Below are positions 28,544-37,318 of a stretch of 64,000 nucleotides of DNA, one piece after another. Location of the stretch: the NCBI GenBank assembly GCA_028293825.1, contig JAQGNY010000005.1, forward strand, positions 124,001 through 188,000, read 5' to 3'. Source of the DNA: Verrucomicrobiaceae bacterium (lineage in GTDB: Bacteria > Pseudomonadota > Gammaproteobacteria > Pseudomonadales > CAMLJR01). Numbering within the stretch: the stretch's first letter is position 1; each line of letters opens with the position of its first letter. A model generated the notes under the pieces. The model saw only the letters and a list, made by a program, of their open reading frames with translations. It was not told the DNA's origin and did not search any database. The position numbers were made by a program, and so were the translations under genes.

Positions 28544-28807
28544 ATGAAAGCACTCATCATGACGTTGGCGTTGGTAGGTTTTGTGGGTTCCGTTCATGCC
28601 GATGAAACGGTTAAAGAGAAAGCGCAAGCCACTACTAATGACGCAACGCGCAGTGTTAAAAAGGGTGTTCATCGCGTTGAAGAAGCGGTGTGCACCGAGG
28701 GCGACGCTAAATGCTTAGCTAAAAAAGCCGAGCACCGTGCCCAAGAAGCAGGGGATTACACCAAAGACAAAGCCTCTGAAATTAAAAATGACGTCGATAA
28801 AAAATAA
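28544..28807 (+). CDS. Small secreted helical protein, LEA-like, function unknown
   Basis: 87 residues: signal peptide MKALIMTLALVGFVGSVHADE, then a highly charged Ala/Lys/Glu/Asp-rich helix (KEKAQATTNDATRSVKKG, HRAQEAGDYTKDKASEIKND) with two cysteines spaced CTEGDAKC. The composition recalls stress-related hydrophilic (late-embryogenesis-like) proteins, but no family is certain. AAGGAG precedes the ATG and a long hairpin closes the gene, so it is monocistronic. Confidence 0.85.
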   Translation: MKALIMTLALVGFVGSVHADETVKEKAQATTNDATRSVKKGVHRVEEAVCTEGDAKCLAKKAEHRAQEAGDYTKDKASEIKNDVDKK

Positions 28808-28808
28808 G

Positions 28809-28845
28809 ATAATCAAGGCGCCATGTTAATTGGCGCCTTGATTAT
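28809..28845 (+). terminator. Hairpin terminator after the 87-residue gene
   Basis: Perfect 15-bp stem ATAATCAAGGCGCCA / TGGCGCCTTGATTAT with a 7-nt loop immediately after the stop. It lacks a true T run. Confidence 0.8.
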
Positions 28846-28979
28846 GCTGTATCTAATATACAGGCCAAACATCCACTCGTTTACCCCGATACATTGCCAG
28901 CCACATCCTTTTAATTTCTATGATTCATTTAGGTAGCACACTGAGAAATTCCCTTCGTTGTTCCGATTAAGGAGTCATT

Positions 28980-29405
28980 ATGAAAAAGAAAGCTTGGGCA
29001 GTTTGGAGCGGCAGTCTGAAAGACGGTCTTGGTTCGATTTCTACCGAAACCGGCGTGCTTAAAGAAGCGCCTTACGGATTTAAATCGCGGTTCGAAGGCG
29101 GCAAAGGCACAAATCCTGAAGAGTTAATCGGCGCTGCGCACGCGGGGTGTTTTTCGATGGCGCTATCGATGATCCTTGGCAATGAAGGTTTCACCGCCGA
29201 TAAAATTGAAACGCATGCTGAAGTGACGTTGGAAAAAGTCGGCGAGGGTTTTGAAATTACCGCGAGCCATTTAATTTTGACCGCGAAAATTCCCGGTATC
29301 GATCAGGCCAAGTTCGACGAAATTGCGAATAAAGCCAAAGCGGGTTGTCCGGTGTCGAAATTGCTCAACGCTAAAATATCACTGGATGCCACGCTGACGT
29401 CTTAA
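28980..29405 (+). CDS. osmC: OsmC-family peroxiredoxin
   Basis: 141 residues with a strong site (AAGGAG) before the ATG. The two redox cysteines lie in AHAGCFSMALSMILG and KAGCPVSKLL, the canonical OsmC arrangement, with WSGSLKDGLGSIST and NPEELIGAAHAG also conserved. OsmC proteins reduce organic hydroperoxides in the cytoplasm and are induced by osmotic stress. The neighbouring secreted LEA-like protein may belong to the same stress response; that is inference. Confidence 0.93.
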   Translation: MKKKAWAVWSGSLKDGLGSISTETGVLKEAPYGFKSRFEGGKGTNPEELIGAAHAGCFSMALSMILGNEGFTADKIETHAEVTLEKVGEGFEITASHLILTAKIPGIDQAKFDEIANKAKAGCPVSKLLNAKISLDATLTS

Positions 29406-29510
29406 TTGAGGTCCGAGTGGTTTTGCAAAGCAAATGATTGCAGTTTTGCAAAGTAAGCGGTTGCAATAGAAAAATGTTGAATAAAATTTTGCGCAAGAAA
29501 GTTTTCAGAA

Positions 29511-29551
29511 AATCGATCCACGTTTTCATTTAATGGATAAGTGGATCGATT
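29511..29551. terminator. Inverted repeat between convergent osmC and FKBP genes
   Basis: Perfect 11-bp arms AATCGATCCAC / GTGGATCGATT around a 19-nt loop. A bidirectional terminator is the simplest reading. Confidence 0.55.
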
Positions 29552-29573
29552 AATTAATACTGTAATTTTCTAA

Positions 29574-30068
29574 TTACACACCTAGCAATTCGATTTCAAA
29601 CAGCAGTGTGGCATTAGGCGGAATTGAGCTACCTGCGCCGCGCATGCCATAGCCCAGTGCGGATGGCACGATGAGGCGACGAATACCGCCGACGCGCATA
29701 CCTTGCACGCCTTCATCCCAGCCTTGAATAACCTGTCCCATGCCGAGTGGAAATTGAAACGGATCGCCGCGATCGCGACTTGAATCGAATTTTTTGCCGG
29801 TGCTGCCGTCGCGGCTTTTCAACCAGCCGGTGTAATGCACGGTGACCTTCATGCCGGAGCGCGCTTCTTTACCGGTGCCGACTTTTATATCCTCGTATTG
29901 CAAACCAGACTGAGTGACGACGCGTTGCGGGGCAGCGGTCGTGGTGCTGGCCGCGGTATTGTCGGTGGCTGTTTGCGCATTAGCAGTGCCGATCAAACAC
30001 AGCGTGGCAATGACACAGGCTGAAAGGGTACGGCTATATGGAACGATGTTTTTTTTAATCTGTGTCAT
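29574..30068 (-). CDS. Secreted FKBP-type peptidyl-prolyl isomerase
   Basis: 164 residues from the inner ATG: signal peptide (LSACVIATLCLIGTANAQ), a Thr/Ala-rich linker, then one FKBP domain (YEDIKVGTGKEARSGMKVTVHYTGWL, FPLGMGQVIQGWDEGVQGMRVGGIRRLIVPSALGYG, PPNATLLFEIELLGV). All the usual active-site aromatic positions are present. It acts in the periplasm or is lipid-free secreted. The ORF-track start adds 11 residues before the signal peptide. Confidence 0.92.
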   Translation of the reverse strand: MTQIKKNIVPYSRTLSACVIATLCLIGTANAQTATDNTAASTTTAAPQRVVTQSGLQYEDIKVGTGKEARSGMKVTVHYTGWLKSRDGSTGKKFDSSRDRGDPFQFPLGMGQVIQGWDEGVQGMRVGGIRRLIVPSALGYGMRGAGSSIPPNATLLFEIELLGV

Positions 30069-30157
30069 GGGATGAGTGGCCCGGTTGCTAGCGAGCGGCA
30101 AATCATACCGATTTAAAATGCGCGGCGAAATCGAAAAGCTTTCGACCGGAGCGGCTG

Positions 30158-30829
30158 TTACTTATCGCCGTCAACGTCTGTCGTTGCCGTCCAATAATTT
30201 TCCATCAAGCAATGCGCGAGCGCATCCGGCTCACGCCAGCGCTCCAGTTGCAGCATCGGGGCGGAATAGAACGCGTCGACATGGCCCAAACAAATAATCG
30301 CAATCGGTTCGCTATCTTCCGGCATGCGCAGTAGCTGCGCGAGCGCGGTTGGCTCGAACAGTGAGACCCAGCCCATGCCGAGTCCTTCCGCGCGCGCGGC
30401 CAACCACAAATTTTGAATCGCACAGGCGGCCGACGCTAAATCCATTTGCGGCAACGTGCGTCGCCCAAAAATATGCTGCTCGCGGCGATCCATCAGCGCG
30501 ACGACGAATAGCTCGCCGCAATCGCGAATGCCTTCGACTTTCAGATTAAGAAACTCATCCTCGCGCTCGCCTAACGCATTGGCTGTGGCGCGACGCTCGG
30601 ATTCTGCCAGTGCGTGAATTGCGGCACGCAAAGTGGCATCGGTGATGCGAATAAATCGCCACGGTTGCATCAGCCCGACACTGGGTGCGCAATGCGCTGC
30701 GTGCAACAGGCGCAGCAACACATCGTCAGCGATTGCCTCGCGCTTGAAATGGCGCATATCGCGCCGTTCTGCAATGGCGCGATAAACGGCGGCGCGTTCG
30801 CTTTCGGAAAAGGCCAGTGGATTAGTCAA
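30158..30829 (-). CDS. bluB: 5,6-dimethylbenzimidazole synthase
   Basis: 223-residue flavin enzyme of the nitroreductase fold that, with oxygen, converts FMNH2 to the B12 lower ligand 5,6-dimethylbenzimidazole. Conserved segments are YRAIAERRDMRHFKREAI, LLHAAHCAPSVGLMQPWRFI, and AARAEGLGMGWVSLFEP. It lies 52 bp downstream of the BtuB-like receptor on the same strand and so falls under the same short cobalamin riboswitch. Its presence agrees with an aerobic B12 producer or remodeller. Confidence 0.96.
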   Translation of the reverse strand: MTNPLAFSESERAAVYRAIAERRDMRHFKREAIADDVLLRLLHAAHCAPSVGLMQPWRFIRITDATLRAAIHALAESERRATANALGEREDEFLNLKVEGIRDCGELFVVALMDRREQHIFGRRTLPQMDLASAACAIQNLWLAARAEGLGMGWVSLFEPTALAQLLRMPEDSEPIAIICLGHVDAFYSAPMLQLERWREPDALAHCLMENYWTATTDVDGDK

Positions 30830-30881
30830 ATGCGATTTTCCAGAGCGGGCAATTCGGGCCGATGAATGACGTTATGTGCAT

Positions 30882-32891
30882 TTAAAATTTGTAGCCCACG
30901 GTTAAATAAGTTTGGCGTTCGGCGGCTGGATATGCGTACTCCGAATTGCCGAACGAAGAAATAAATGCGCCGCTAAAACCATTGTATTGTTTGGCGGTTA
31001 CATTATTGATGCGCAGCGTCGCGTACCAGTGTTCAACATGCCAGCGCAGATTCGCGTTGTAAATCGTATAGCCGCCCAATTGGCCGAGAATATTGGGATC
31101 GTCGCCGGAACGATAACGTTGTCCGGTGTACTGTGCATCGGCGTAAATATCGAACATAGCACTGAGTTGCCATTCGATACCGAAATTGCCCGTGTATTTT
31201 GCGGCAAATGGAACGGCGCTGCCTTTAAAACTGCCGGCGCGAGTTTCGGCATCGACATAACCGACGCTGCTGCGCACCGTAACGGCTTCATTGATGGCCC
31301 AGTTCAGATCGGCATTAACACCGTCGCGACGCGATTTTGATAAATTGATATTGGCGCCGAAACCAAAGTTCTGCGCGGGATCGAATAACAATTCGTTTTC
31401 GGTATCGAGTCGATACAACACAACACTGGCATCGATCGCTGCTGCGTGCCAGTTAAAACCCAATTCATTGGAGTCGCTGGTTTGCGGTTTTAAAAAAGTA
31501 ACGCCGGGTAAGGTGTAACCGTTTTCATCGGCGTTCGCCCAGCGAAAACTGGAATCGCGCCGCACAAAAATCCGTGCATTGCTATCCATTTGCCACGACA
31601 GTCCAAAACTGCTCACCGTTTTGCTATCGCTATTGGATGCATCGGTGACGCGATTTTTTTCATCGAGCTTGCTGCGACGTGCACCGACGGTTGCGGTGAC
31701 ATCGGTGTAAACAGGGAGTACCAGCTGGCCGTAAACGTCGTCGATATCCTGCTCGATTTTGTTGAAAGTGAGCGTCGACTGATAATCGCTGTTCTGTGCG
31801 TCATAACCGAACGTTAGTGTGGAGAGACCAAAGGGCGTATCGAAATTGCCAATGGCGCGCGGTGTAAATTCTTTCACGCGAGTCGCGTCGGTAAATTGCG
31901 TGCCGAAGAAAATGCCGGTGCTATCGGCATCGCGGTAGCTGTATTCGGCAGCCAATTTCCAGTTTTTGTTGAGCGCGATTTCAGTGCCGATACGATGGCG
32001 ATTAGTATCGATATTGGTGAAATCGTCAGGATGCGTGGTCTGTCTGCGATCCTGTGCGATTTGTGCCGGCGATAACGAGCCGGGCAAATTCATATTGTCG
32101 TTAATTTGCTGCGCTTCGCCGAACACGCGAAAGCTCGCAGCGGTGTAACTGATATTGCCGAGGATATTGTCGTAACCGGATTCGTTATTGTCGCGGTAGT
32201 TATCGCTTAAATGTTTTTCCGCAGAAAGGCGATAAGCAAGACCATTGTCGAATGCTTCGCTGACATTGCCGCGATACGATTCCCAATCTTCAGTGCCGCG
32301 TCCCACTTCTAGATTCACGCTACGTTGTTGCGGTCGCTTGGTAATAATATTGATGACGCCGCCGGTGGCCTGATCGCCGAATAACACTCCGGCGCTGCCT
32401 TGAATAATTTCGACGCGCTCGATATCGGCCATCGAAATGCTGGAAAGATCAGGTGCGGCCAGCGACGGATTGTTGAGTTTCTGCCCATCGAGCAGCACCA
32501 ACGTGTTATTCGCCGCATTGGAGCCAAAGCCGCGCATTACCAGCGTCGTACCGCGCCCGCTAGAGCCGACCACATCCTGCACCTGAATGCCGCCACGACT
32601 GCGCAATAATTCGGTTAGGGTTTTCGCGCCGCTGTGTTCGATGGCGGCGGCATCGATCACTAAAATATTGGCCGGAATATTTACCGCTGTGGTTTGTTCA
32701 AACCGCGTGGCGCTGACAATAACCTGTTCGGAATTGGTTTGATCGGCGAGTGCAAGCGCTGGCCAAAAAGCGACGGCTAGCAGTTGCGGTGCTGTCGTTC
32801 GCAGCGAAATAATTGTTCGCATCGAAATAAAAGCCGGTCTATTTAATAAAGTCGATATGGAGAGGTCGGGCACGGAAAAATAGCGAGACAT
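30882..32891 (-). CDS. btuB: BtuB-like TonB-dependent vitamin B12 receptor
   Basis: 669-residue outer-membrane receptor. A signal-peptide region (LLAVAFWPALALADQ), TonB-box-like EQVIVSATR, plug motifs LTELLRSRGGIQVQDVVGSSGRGTTLVMRGFG and VERVEIIQGSAGVLFGDQATGGVINIITKRP, barrel, and terminal F (TVGYKF) fit the BtuB group. The ATG at 32891 has GAGG upstream but gives a long n-region; an ATG at 32822 would give a normal signal peptide without a site. Control by a riboswitch and pairing with bluB make cobalamin or another corrinoid the likely substrate. Confidence 0.9.
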   Translation of the reverse strand: MSRYFSVPDLSISTLLNRPAFISMRTIISLRTTAPQLLAVAFWPALALADQTNSEQVIVSATRFEQTTAVNIPANILVIDAAAIEHSGAKTLTELLRSRGGIQVQDVVGSSGRGTTLVMRGFGSNAANNTLVLLDGQKLNNPSLAAPDLSSISMADIERVEIIQGSAGVLFGDQATGGVINIITKRPQQRSVNLEVGRGTEDWESYRGNVSEAFDNGLAYRLSAEKHLSDNYRDNNESGYDNILGNISYTAASFRVFGEAQQINDNMNLPGSLSPAQIAQDRRQTTHPDDFTNIDTNRHRIGTEIALNKNWKLAAEYSYRDADSTGIFFGTQFTDATRVKEFTPRAIGNFDTPFGLSTLTFGYDAQNSDYQSTLTFNKIEQDIDDVYGQLVLPVYTDVTATVGARRSKLDEKNRVTDASNSDSKTVSSFGLSWQMDSNARIFVRRDSSFRWANADENGYTLPGVTFLKPQTSDSNELGFNWHAAAIDASVVLYRLDTENELLFDPAQNFGFGANINLSKSRRDGVNADLNWAINEAVTVRSSVGYVDAETRAGSFKGSAVPFAAKYTGNFGIEWQLSAMFDIYADAQYTGQRYRSGDDPNILGQLGGYTIYNANLRWHVEHWYATLRINNVTAKQYNGFSGAFISSFGNSEYAYPAAERQTYLTVGYKF

Positions 32892-33062
32892 TTCAAATCC
32901 TCAATTCGTCAAAGGGCGAACGAGGGAGAGCAGCAAAGTGGGAGCACAAAAACCGAATGGACCCGAACCGGGTGCGCGGTGCGACCACCGATGACGCCCT
33001 CCGCATCATCGTTGTAGTGGAGTTCAACAAACAGATGTTTTGCTGAAAACCGTGTGCTGCAT

Positions 33063-33210
33063 CTGGCTGGTATCGGGCTGGAAGTTTTTCGAAAAAAACT
33101 TATTACCGTTGCGGGGGCAGCGCTGGTTTTGCGGCGGATCGAAATTGGAATCCGCTCACCAGACTTCCCATTTAATACAGTCCGAAAAATGAAGCGGGCT
33201 GTGAACCAGG
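33063..33210 (-). promoter_or_regulatory. Short-form cobalamin riboswitch upstream of btuB-bluB
   Basis: On the minus strand: AAATGGGAAGTCTGGTGAGCGG, AAACCAGCGCTGCCCCCGCAACGGTAATAAG, then almost directly a B12-box-like CAGCCCGATACCAGCC. The GCCACTG / GGGAAGGC arm found in the other three is absent. This compact layout resembles the variant cobalamin aptamers rather than the full class. About 170 nt follow to the btuB start, including an ACCCG/CGGGT hairpin. Confidence 0.88.
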
Positions 33211-33254
33211 TGCAGTGGGGGCGAACTGTACGGAGGGGTGGTAGGGGTGTCAAG

Positions 33255-34187
33255 TTACATGAAGGTGTGTTCTTTTTGCTTGATGGCATCGAATAATTTC
33301 GCGTGCTCGGGGCAGGCAATATTGTGCCGCAACGCGCGTTGCACGATAAAGCCGTTGATGTAATCGATTTCGGTATGGCGCTTGGCGCGGATGTCTTGTT
33401 GCATCGATGAATAATTGGCGGCGGTATCGCGCATGACTTGTTTAATTCGCCCGATTAAAAATTCGGTTGAGAATATGTAACCTTCCGCCTGCGCCAAGGC
33501 GTTAAATTCATGGCTCAGCAGCGCGATAACTTCGTCAATATTGGCAAGCTTCAGTAATTCGCCATTGCGGCATTGACGCAGCGCGGTCAACGGATTGATC
33601 ACGCTGTTGATCGACAATTTCAACCAGAGTTGTTGCGCGATATTTTCTTGCGCAGCGATAGGTAATTCGCACTGCAGTGCCGCTGCTGCGTCTTGTGCGT
33701 ACGGCTGCTCGGCGAGCTCCATTGCGCCAATTAATGTATTGCCGGTACTCGCGTGCACGATATGAAAAGCGGCACGTCGGTAAGCGCCTTCGGTAGTTAT
33801 CGCATTTAATACGATGGCATCGGGAATGAGCTGCAAAATTCGTTCGCGAATGCCCATACCATTTTGCACAAGAATTAATATCGGTTTCGGCGCGAGGTAT
33901 TTTTTCAGCGCGCTCAGCGCCGCTATCGTTTGCGGTGCTTTCGTGCAGATCAAGCAATGCGTAATCGCAGTGGTGATTTTCGTCGGTAGTACGCCGGATA
34001 TTGGAGTGGAAGCTGTTGTTTCCGCGCATTCCAGTAATACGCCGGAATTTTCTTGCAGTTGAGAGAGGCGAACACTATCGCGCACGATTAATTCGACGCG
34101 GTGCTGCGCGCGCTGCAAATAACTGGCGAACAAGCAGCCGATGGCGCCAGCGCCCAAAATATGCCATGTGGGTTGCTCTGCGGTCAC
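33255..34187 (-). CDS. 2-dehydropantoate 2-reductase family protein
   Basis: 310 residues from GTG 34187, which has GAGGAG at the right distance; the ORF-track start lies 36 codons upstream and would overrun the yajQ promoter region. N-terminal Rossmann motif [19 protein letters not shown], the [14 protein letters not shown] and [12 protein letters not shown] blocks, and the C-terminal [23 protein letters not shown] with the catalytic Lys. The family reduces ketopantoate in coenzyme A synthesis (PanE), but paralogues act on other 2-keto acids, so no gene symbol is given. Confidence 0.9.
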   Translation of the reverse strand: MTAEQPTWHILGAGAIGCLFASYLQRAQHRVELIVRDSVRLSQLQENSGVLLECAETTASTPISGVLPTKITTAITHCLICTKAPQTIAALSALKKYLAPKPILILVQNGMGIRERILQLIPDAIVLNAITTEGAYRRAAFHIVHASTGNTLIGAMELAEQPYAQDAAAALQCELPIAAQENIAQQLWLKLSINSVINPLTALRQCRNGELLKLANIDEVIALLSHEFNALAQAEGYIFSTEFLIGRIKQVMRDTAANYSSMQQDIRAKRHTEIDYINGFIVQRALRHNIACPEHAKLFDAIKQKEHTFM

Positions 34188-34293
34188 GACGGAAAACTCC
34201 TCGTATGGGAAGCGATTGCCGGCAATGGTAATATCGCCGCATCCAGCGAACCAGCGCTTTATTTCTACCTCTTTTAGTTTTGGAGAAAATACC

Positions 34294-34776
34294 ATGCCGT
34301 CATTCGATGTCGTTTCTGAAGTCGATTTGCATCAATTTACCAACGCTGTCGATCAGGCTTCCCGCGTGGTAGAAACACGTTTCGATTTCAAAGGAATCGA
34401 CGCCAGTTACGCACGCGATAAATTAACGTGCACGATTACCGCGCAAGCTGATTTTCAAATCGATCAAATGGTGGATATCCTGCGCGGCACTTTGATCAAA
34501 AGTAAAATCGATCCACTGGCAATGGAAGTGGGTGATTTACAGGCCACCGGCAAGCTCGTAAAAAAAGAAGTGACGGTTAAGGATGGTCTAGAAATTGAGC
34601 TTGCAAAAAAAATCGTCAAATTAATAAAAGAAGGTAAAACAAAAGTACAGACGGCGATTCAGGATGAGCAGGTACGTGTCACCGGGAAAAAACGCGACGA
34701 CCTGCAAGAAGTAATGGCGATGCTGCGCGAAGCAAAATTAGATCAGCCGCTGCAGTTTACTAACTTCCGCGATTGA
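34294..34776 (+). CDS. yajQ: YajQ family nucleotide-binding protein
   Basis: 160 residues, beginning [22 protein letters not shown] after GGAG; the ORF-track start is 51 codons too early. The family hallmarks [75 protein letters not shown] are all present. YajQ proteins (DUF520) bind RNA or nucleotides; the Xanthomonas member binds cyclic di-GMP and acts as a transcriptional co-regulator. Its role here is not determined. Confidence 0.97.
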   Translation: MPSFDVVSEVDLHQFTNAVDQASRVVETRFDFKGIDASYARDKLTCTITAQADFQIDQMVDILRGTLIKSKIDPLAMEVGDLQATGKLVKKEVTVKDGLEIELAKKIVKLIKEGKTKVQTAIQDEQVRVTGKKRDDLQEVMAMLREAKLDQPLQFTNFRD

Positions 34777-34960
34777 TTCGTTGCCTGGTATTGAATTGCC
34801 AGTATTGAATTCATAGTCGCTAACGGATTGATTCAGTCGTCGTTCAGCCGGTTTTTTCTAGTTTGGCTTGGTATTTATCGTGTGCTGTTACTTAACCAAC
34901 AGATAACGACAGATAAAGCGCGCAGAGATTTTGCGCAACCAGTCTTTTAGGGGAAATGTT

Positions 34961-35197
34961 ATGGCCAGCAATATATCGGGCGTTACGCCGATTATGGATG
35001 AATTCAATATGCGCGAATTGCTTGCGCGCAATATCAAGCGCGATTTGCGTAGTTTATTAATTGCCACGGCGCGCTCGGTGAATAAACATCCGGTTTGTTG
35101 GAGTGACGTCAAAGCGATGATGCCAATTCCTGTCGATAAATCGTTAGCGATGACACTTATCGCGGAAGAAGGTGTCGTAGAGCATTGGGATATTTAG
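34961..35197 (+). CDS. Hypothetical 78-residue protein
   Basis: Soluble small protein beginning MASNISGVTPIMDEFNMREL after AGGGGAAA; the ORF-track start 10 codons earlier lacks a site. It contains an arginine/lysine-rich helix (LLARNIKRDLRSLLIATA) and one cysteine. I do not recognise a family. Its neighbours (yajQ and an L,D-transpeptidase) give no clear clue. Confidence 0.65.
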   Translation: MASNISGVTPIMDEFNMRELLARNIKRDLRSLLIATARSVNKHPVCWSDVKAMMPIPVDKSLAMTLIAEEGVVEHWDI

Positions 35198-35327
35198 CAC
35201 CGTTAATCAGGTGCATTTCATTTAAAACCGCGCGGCATTACGCGATTTGTGGGCCAGCGCTGAGTTCTACAGGTTATCGGTTGATAAACTCGATAATGAA
35301 ATCTGTGGATATAGGAACGCGCCATTT

Positions 35328-36509
35328 ATGTTAAATATTCGCCCGATAGTTTTGTCTTCATCGTTACGCACTCGTTTATCCACTGTTGTTTTCTGTATTG
35401 TGTTAACTGCCTGTCAAACAACTCCAAAAACTCAAGCGCCAGCCGCGCCGCTGCGGCCGGTCGCAACACACGCGTTTACATTGGCGCAGGATGGCGACGA
35501 CGTAGTGGGGCGGTTGCAAGTAACGCGTGCACACGATGAAGACACGCTGTCTGATATCGCACGTCGATTCAATATCGGTTACGAAGAAATCGTGCGCGCC
35601 AATCCGGGTGTCGATCCGTGGTTGCCGCGCGAAGGCACACCGATCGTGTTGCCGACACAATTTGTGCTGCCCGCCGCGCCCCATAGCGGTATTGTTATAA
35701 ATCTCGCTGCATTGCGAATTTATTATTTCCCGCCGCGCAAAGGCGATGAGCCGCAAACGGTTATTACCCATCCGATAGGCATTGGCATGATCGGCTGGTC
35801 GACGCCAATCGGCACTACCAAAATAGTGAGCAAACGCGCCGATCCGTGGTGGTACCCGCCTGCTTCGGTACGTAAAGAGCACGCCGAGGACGGCGATATT
35901 CTGCCGGCCAAAGTAAAGCCGGGGCCGGATAATCCGCTCGGCCGCTTCGCCATGAATCTCGATTGGCCCAGCTATTTAATTCACGGTACCAATCAGCCGT
36001 ATGGTGTCGGCGTGCGTGCGAGCCACGGTTGTATTCGCTTGTACCCGGAAGATATTGCGCAATTATTTGGCGACATTCCGATTGGCACGCCGGTGACGGT
36101 GGTTAACCAATCGCAGGTATACGGCACCTACAACGGTGTGCGCTATTTGCAGAGTTATCCTGTATTTGAAGATTACGCCGACAAAAAATCGATGGCGGCA
36201 AAAAATAGTACAGCTAAAAAAGATGTAGCGAAAAAAGATGCAATTAAGAAAGAGACGGCAAAAAAAGACGCATTGGCTATCGCGAAAGCAAACAAGTCTG
36301 ATGCAACCAAAGGCGCGGCGAGTGATGAAAACCTAACAATACTGCCACCGCAAATCGACAATCCGGTGGTGACCGATTTAATAAAAAATCCACGCGGTAT
36401 CGCCGTGCCGGTTTCGACGCCCCAAATCAATTTGGAAAAATTAATTGCGGATGCACCGCGTGTGGAAAATCGCCTGCCGGAAAATGCGACGTGGGATGGC
36501 GTGGAGTAA
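35328..36509 (+). CDS. L,D-transpeptidase lipoprotein with LysM and Lys-rich tail
   Basis: 393 residues: signal peptide with lipobox (STVVFCIVLTAC), a LysM domain (DTLSDIARRFNIGYEEIVRANPGVD), a YkuD catalytic domain ending in the active-site motif RASHGCIRLYPEDI, and a C-terminal extension containing repeated Lys/Ala/Asp units (KKDVAKKDAIKKETAKKDA). The enzyme forms 3-3 cross-links in peptidoglycan or attaches outer-membrane lipoprotein to it. The ATG at 35328 is chosen for the lipobox distance; AGGA lies 11 nt upstream. The Lys-rich tail is unusual for the family. Confidence 0.93.
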   Translation: MLNIRPIVLSSSLRTRLSTVVFCIVLTACQTTPKTQAPAAPLRPVATHAFTLAQDGDDVVGRLQVTRAHDEDTLSDIARRFNIGYEEIVRANPGVDPWLPREGTPIVLPTQFVLPAAPHSGIVINLAALRIYYFPPRKGDEPQTVITHPIGIGMIGWSTPIGTTKIVSKRADPWWYPPASVRKEHAEDGDILPAKVKPGPDNPLGRFAMNLDWPSYLIHGTNQPYGVGVRASHGCIRLYPEDIAQLFGDIPIGTPVTVVNQSQVYGTYNGVRYLQSYPVFEDYADKKSMAAKNSTAKKDVAKKDAIKKETAKKDALAIAKANKSDATKGAASDENLTILPPQIDNPVVTDLIKNPRGIAVPVSTPQINLEKLIADAPRVENRLPENATWDGVE

Positions 36510-36625
36510 CTATTAGCCGGTAGATTAAGGCGGATCAATTGCGCTATCGTAACTACGGTTGCAGTCGGTACAAATTCATAATCAGTAGAAATTTACGATC
36601 AGCATAAATTTAAATGGAGAGTTAA

Positions 36626-36964
36626 ATGACATTCGAAGAATCGATAAAAACCTGTGTCACCCAAAAATATGCGGACTTTAACGGCCGGGCTTCGCGTTCG
36701 GAGTATTGGTGGTTTGCACTCTGTATCGCAATTGCCGGGCTAGTGCTTTCGCGCGTTAGCACCACACTTGGACTGCTATTTAATTTGGGTCTATTGCTGC
36801 CGTCGCTAGCTGCAGCCGCGCGCCGGCTACACGATACCGGCCGCAGCGGCTGGTGGCAGCTGATTGCATTGATTCCGGTTCTTGGCTGGATTGTGCTGAT
36901 TGTTTTCTTAGCGCTGGAAGGTGAGGCGCAGGACAATCAGCATGGCCCGCGCCCGCTCTCTTAA
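36626..36964 (+). CDS. DUF805 family membrane protein
   Basis: 112 residues with the DUF805 signature: a charged start (CVTQKYADFNGRASRSEYWWFAL), two to three TMs and ARRLHDTGRSGWWQLIALIPVLGWIVL. Function is unknown for the family. GGAGAG stands before the ATG. Confidence 0.93.
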   Translation: MTFEESIKTCVTQKYADFNGRASRSEYWWFALCIAIAGLVLSRVSTTLGLLFNLGLLLPSLAAAARRLHDTGRSGWWQLIALIPVLGWIVLIVFLALEGEAQDNQHGPRPLS

Positions 36965-37318
36965 GGGCGTTCCTACTCATCGCCTCTGCCGTCGGTACTT
37001 AATGTTCGTCGGCGGAGGCTCCTGGTAACCTCTCTGTAAACACCGAGCGCTAACAACAAAATTGGTATTCGTTAGTGAGTCGTGTGCTCGATAAATGGCT
37101 GATAAATCTGAGTGACCGAGAATTTCTTCGGTGATGGAGACGGCTTAATAAGCTGCATCCGCCGATAATTTTACCAACCGTCAAATACAAAAATAAAAAG
37201 CATCGTACATTCGCTATTCAATTCCGTTACTCTCTACCGCGGTAACTGCGCCCACGGCGTATGCCGTATACCAAGTCTTTATAACAATAATTTCAGCACC
37301 ATTTCGGAGATCTCCATC
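36965..37318. other. Intergenic stretch, no gene recognised
   Basis: 354 bp. A near-perfect 10-bp inverted repeat (GCCTCTGCCG / CGGCGGAGGC, about 36980-37019) may end the DUF805 transcript. No tRNA, small ORF with a site or clear promoter is visible in the remainder. Confidence 0.6.

Noticed and set aside
36965-37318. tRNA or small RNA gene
   Set aside because: No cloverleaf or TTCRA-type T-arm found; only a short imperfect inverted repeat.
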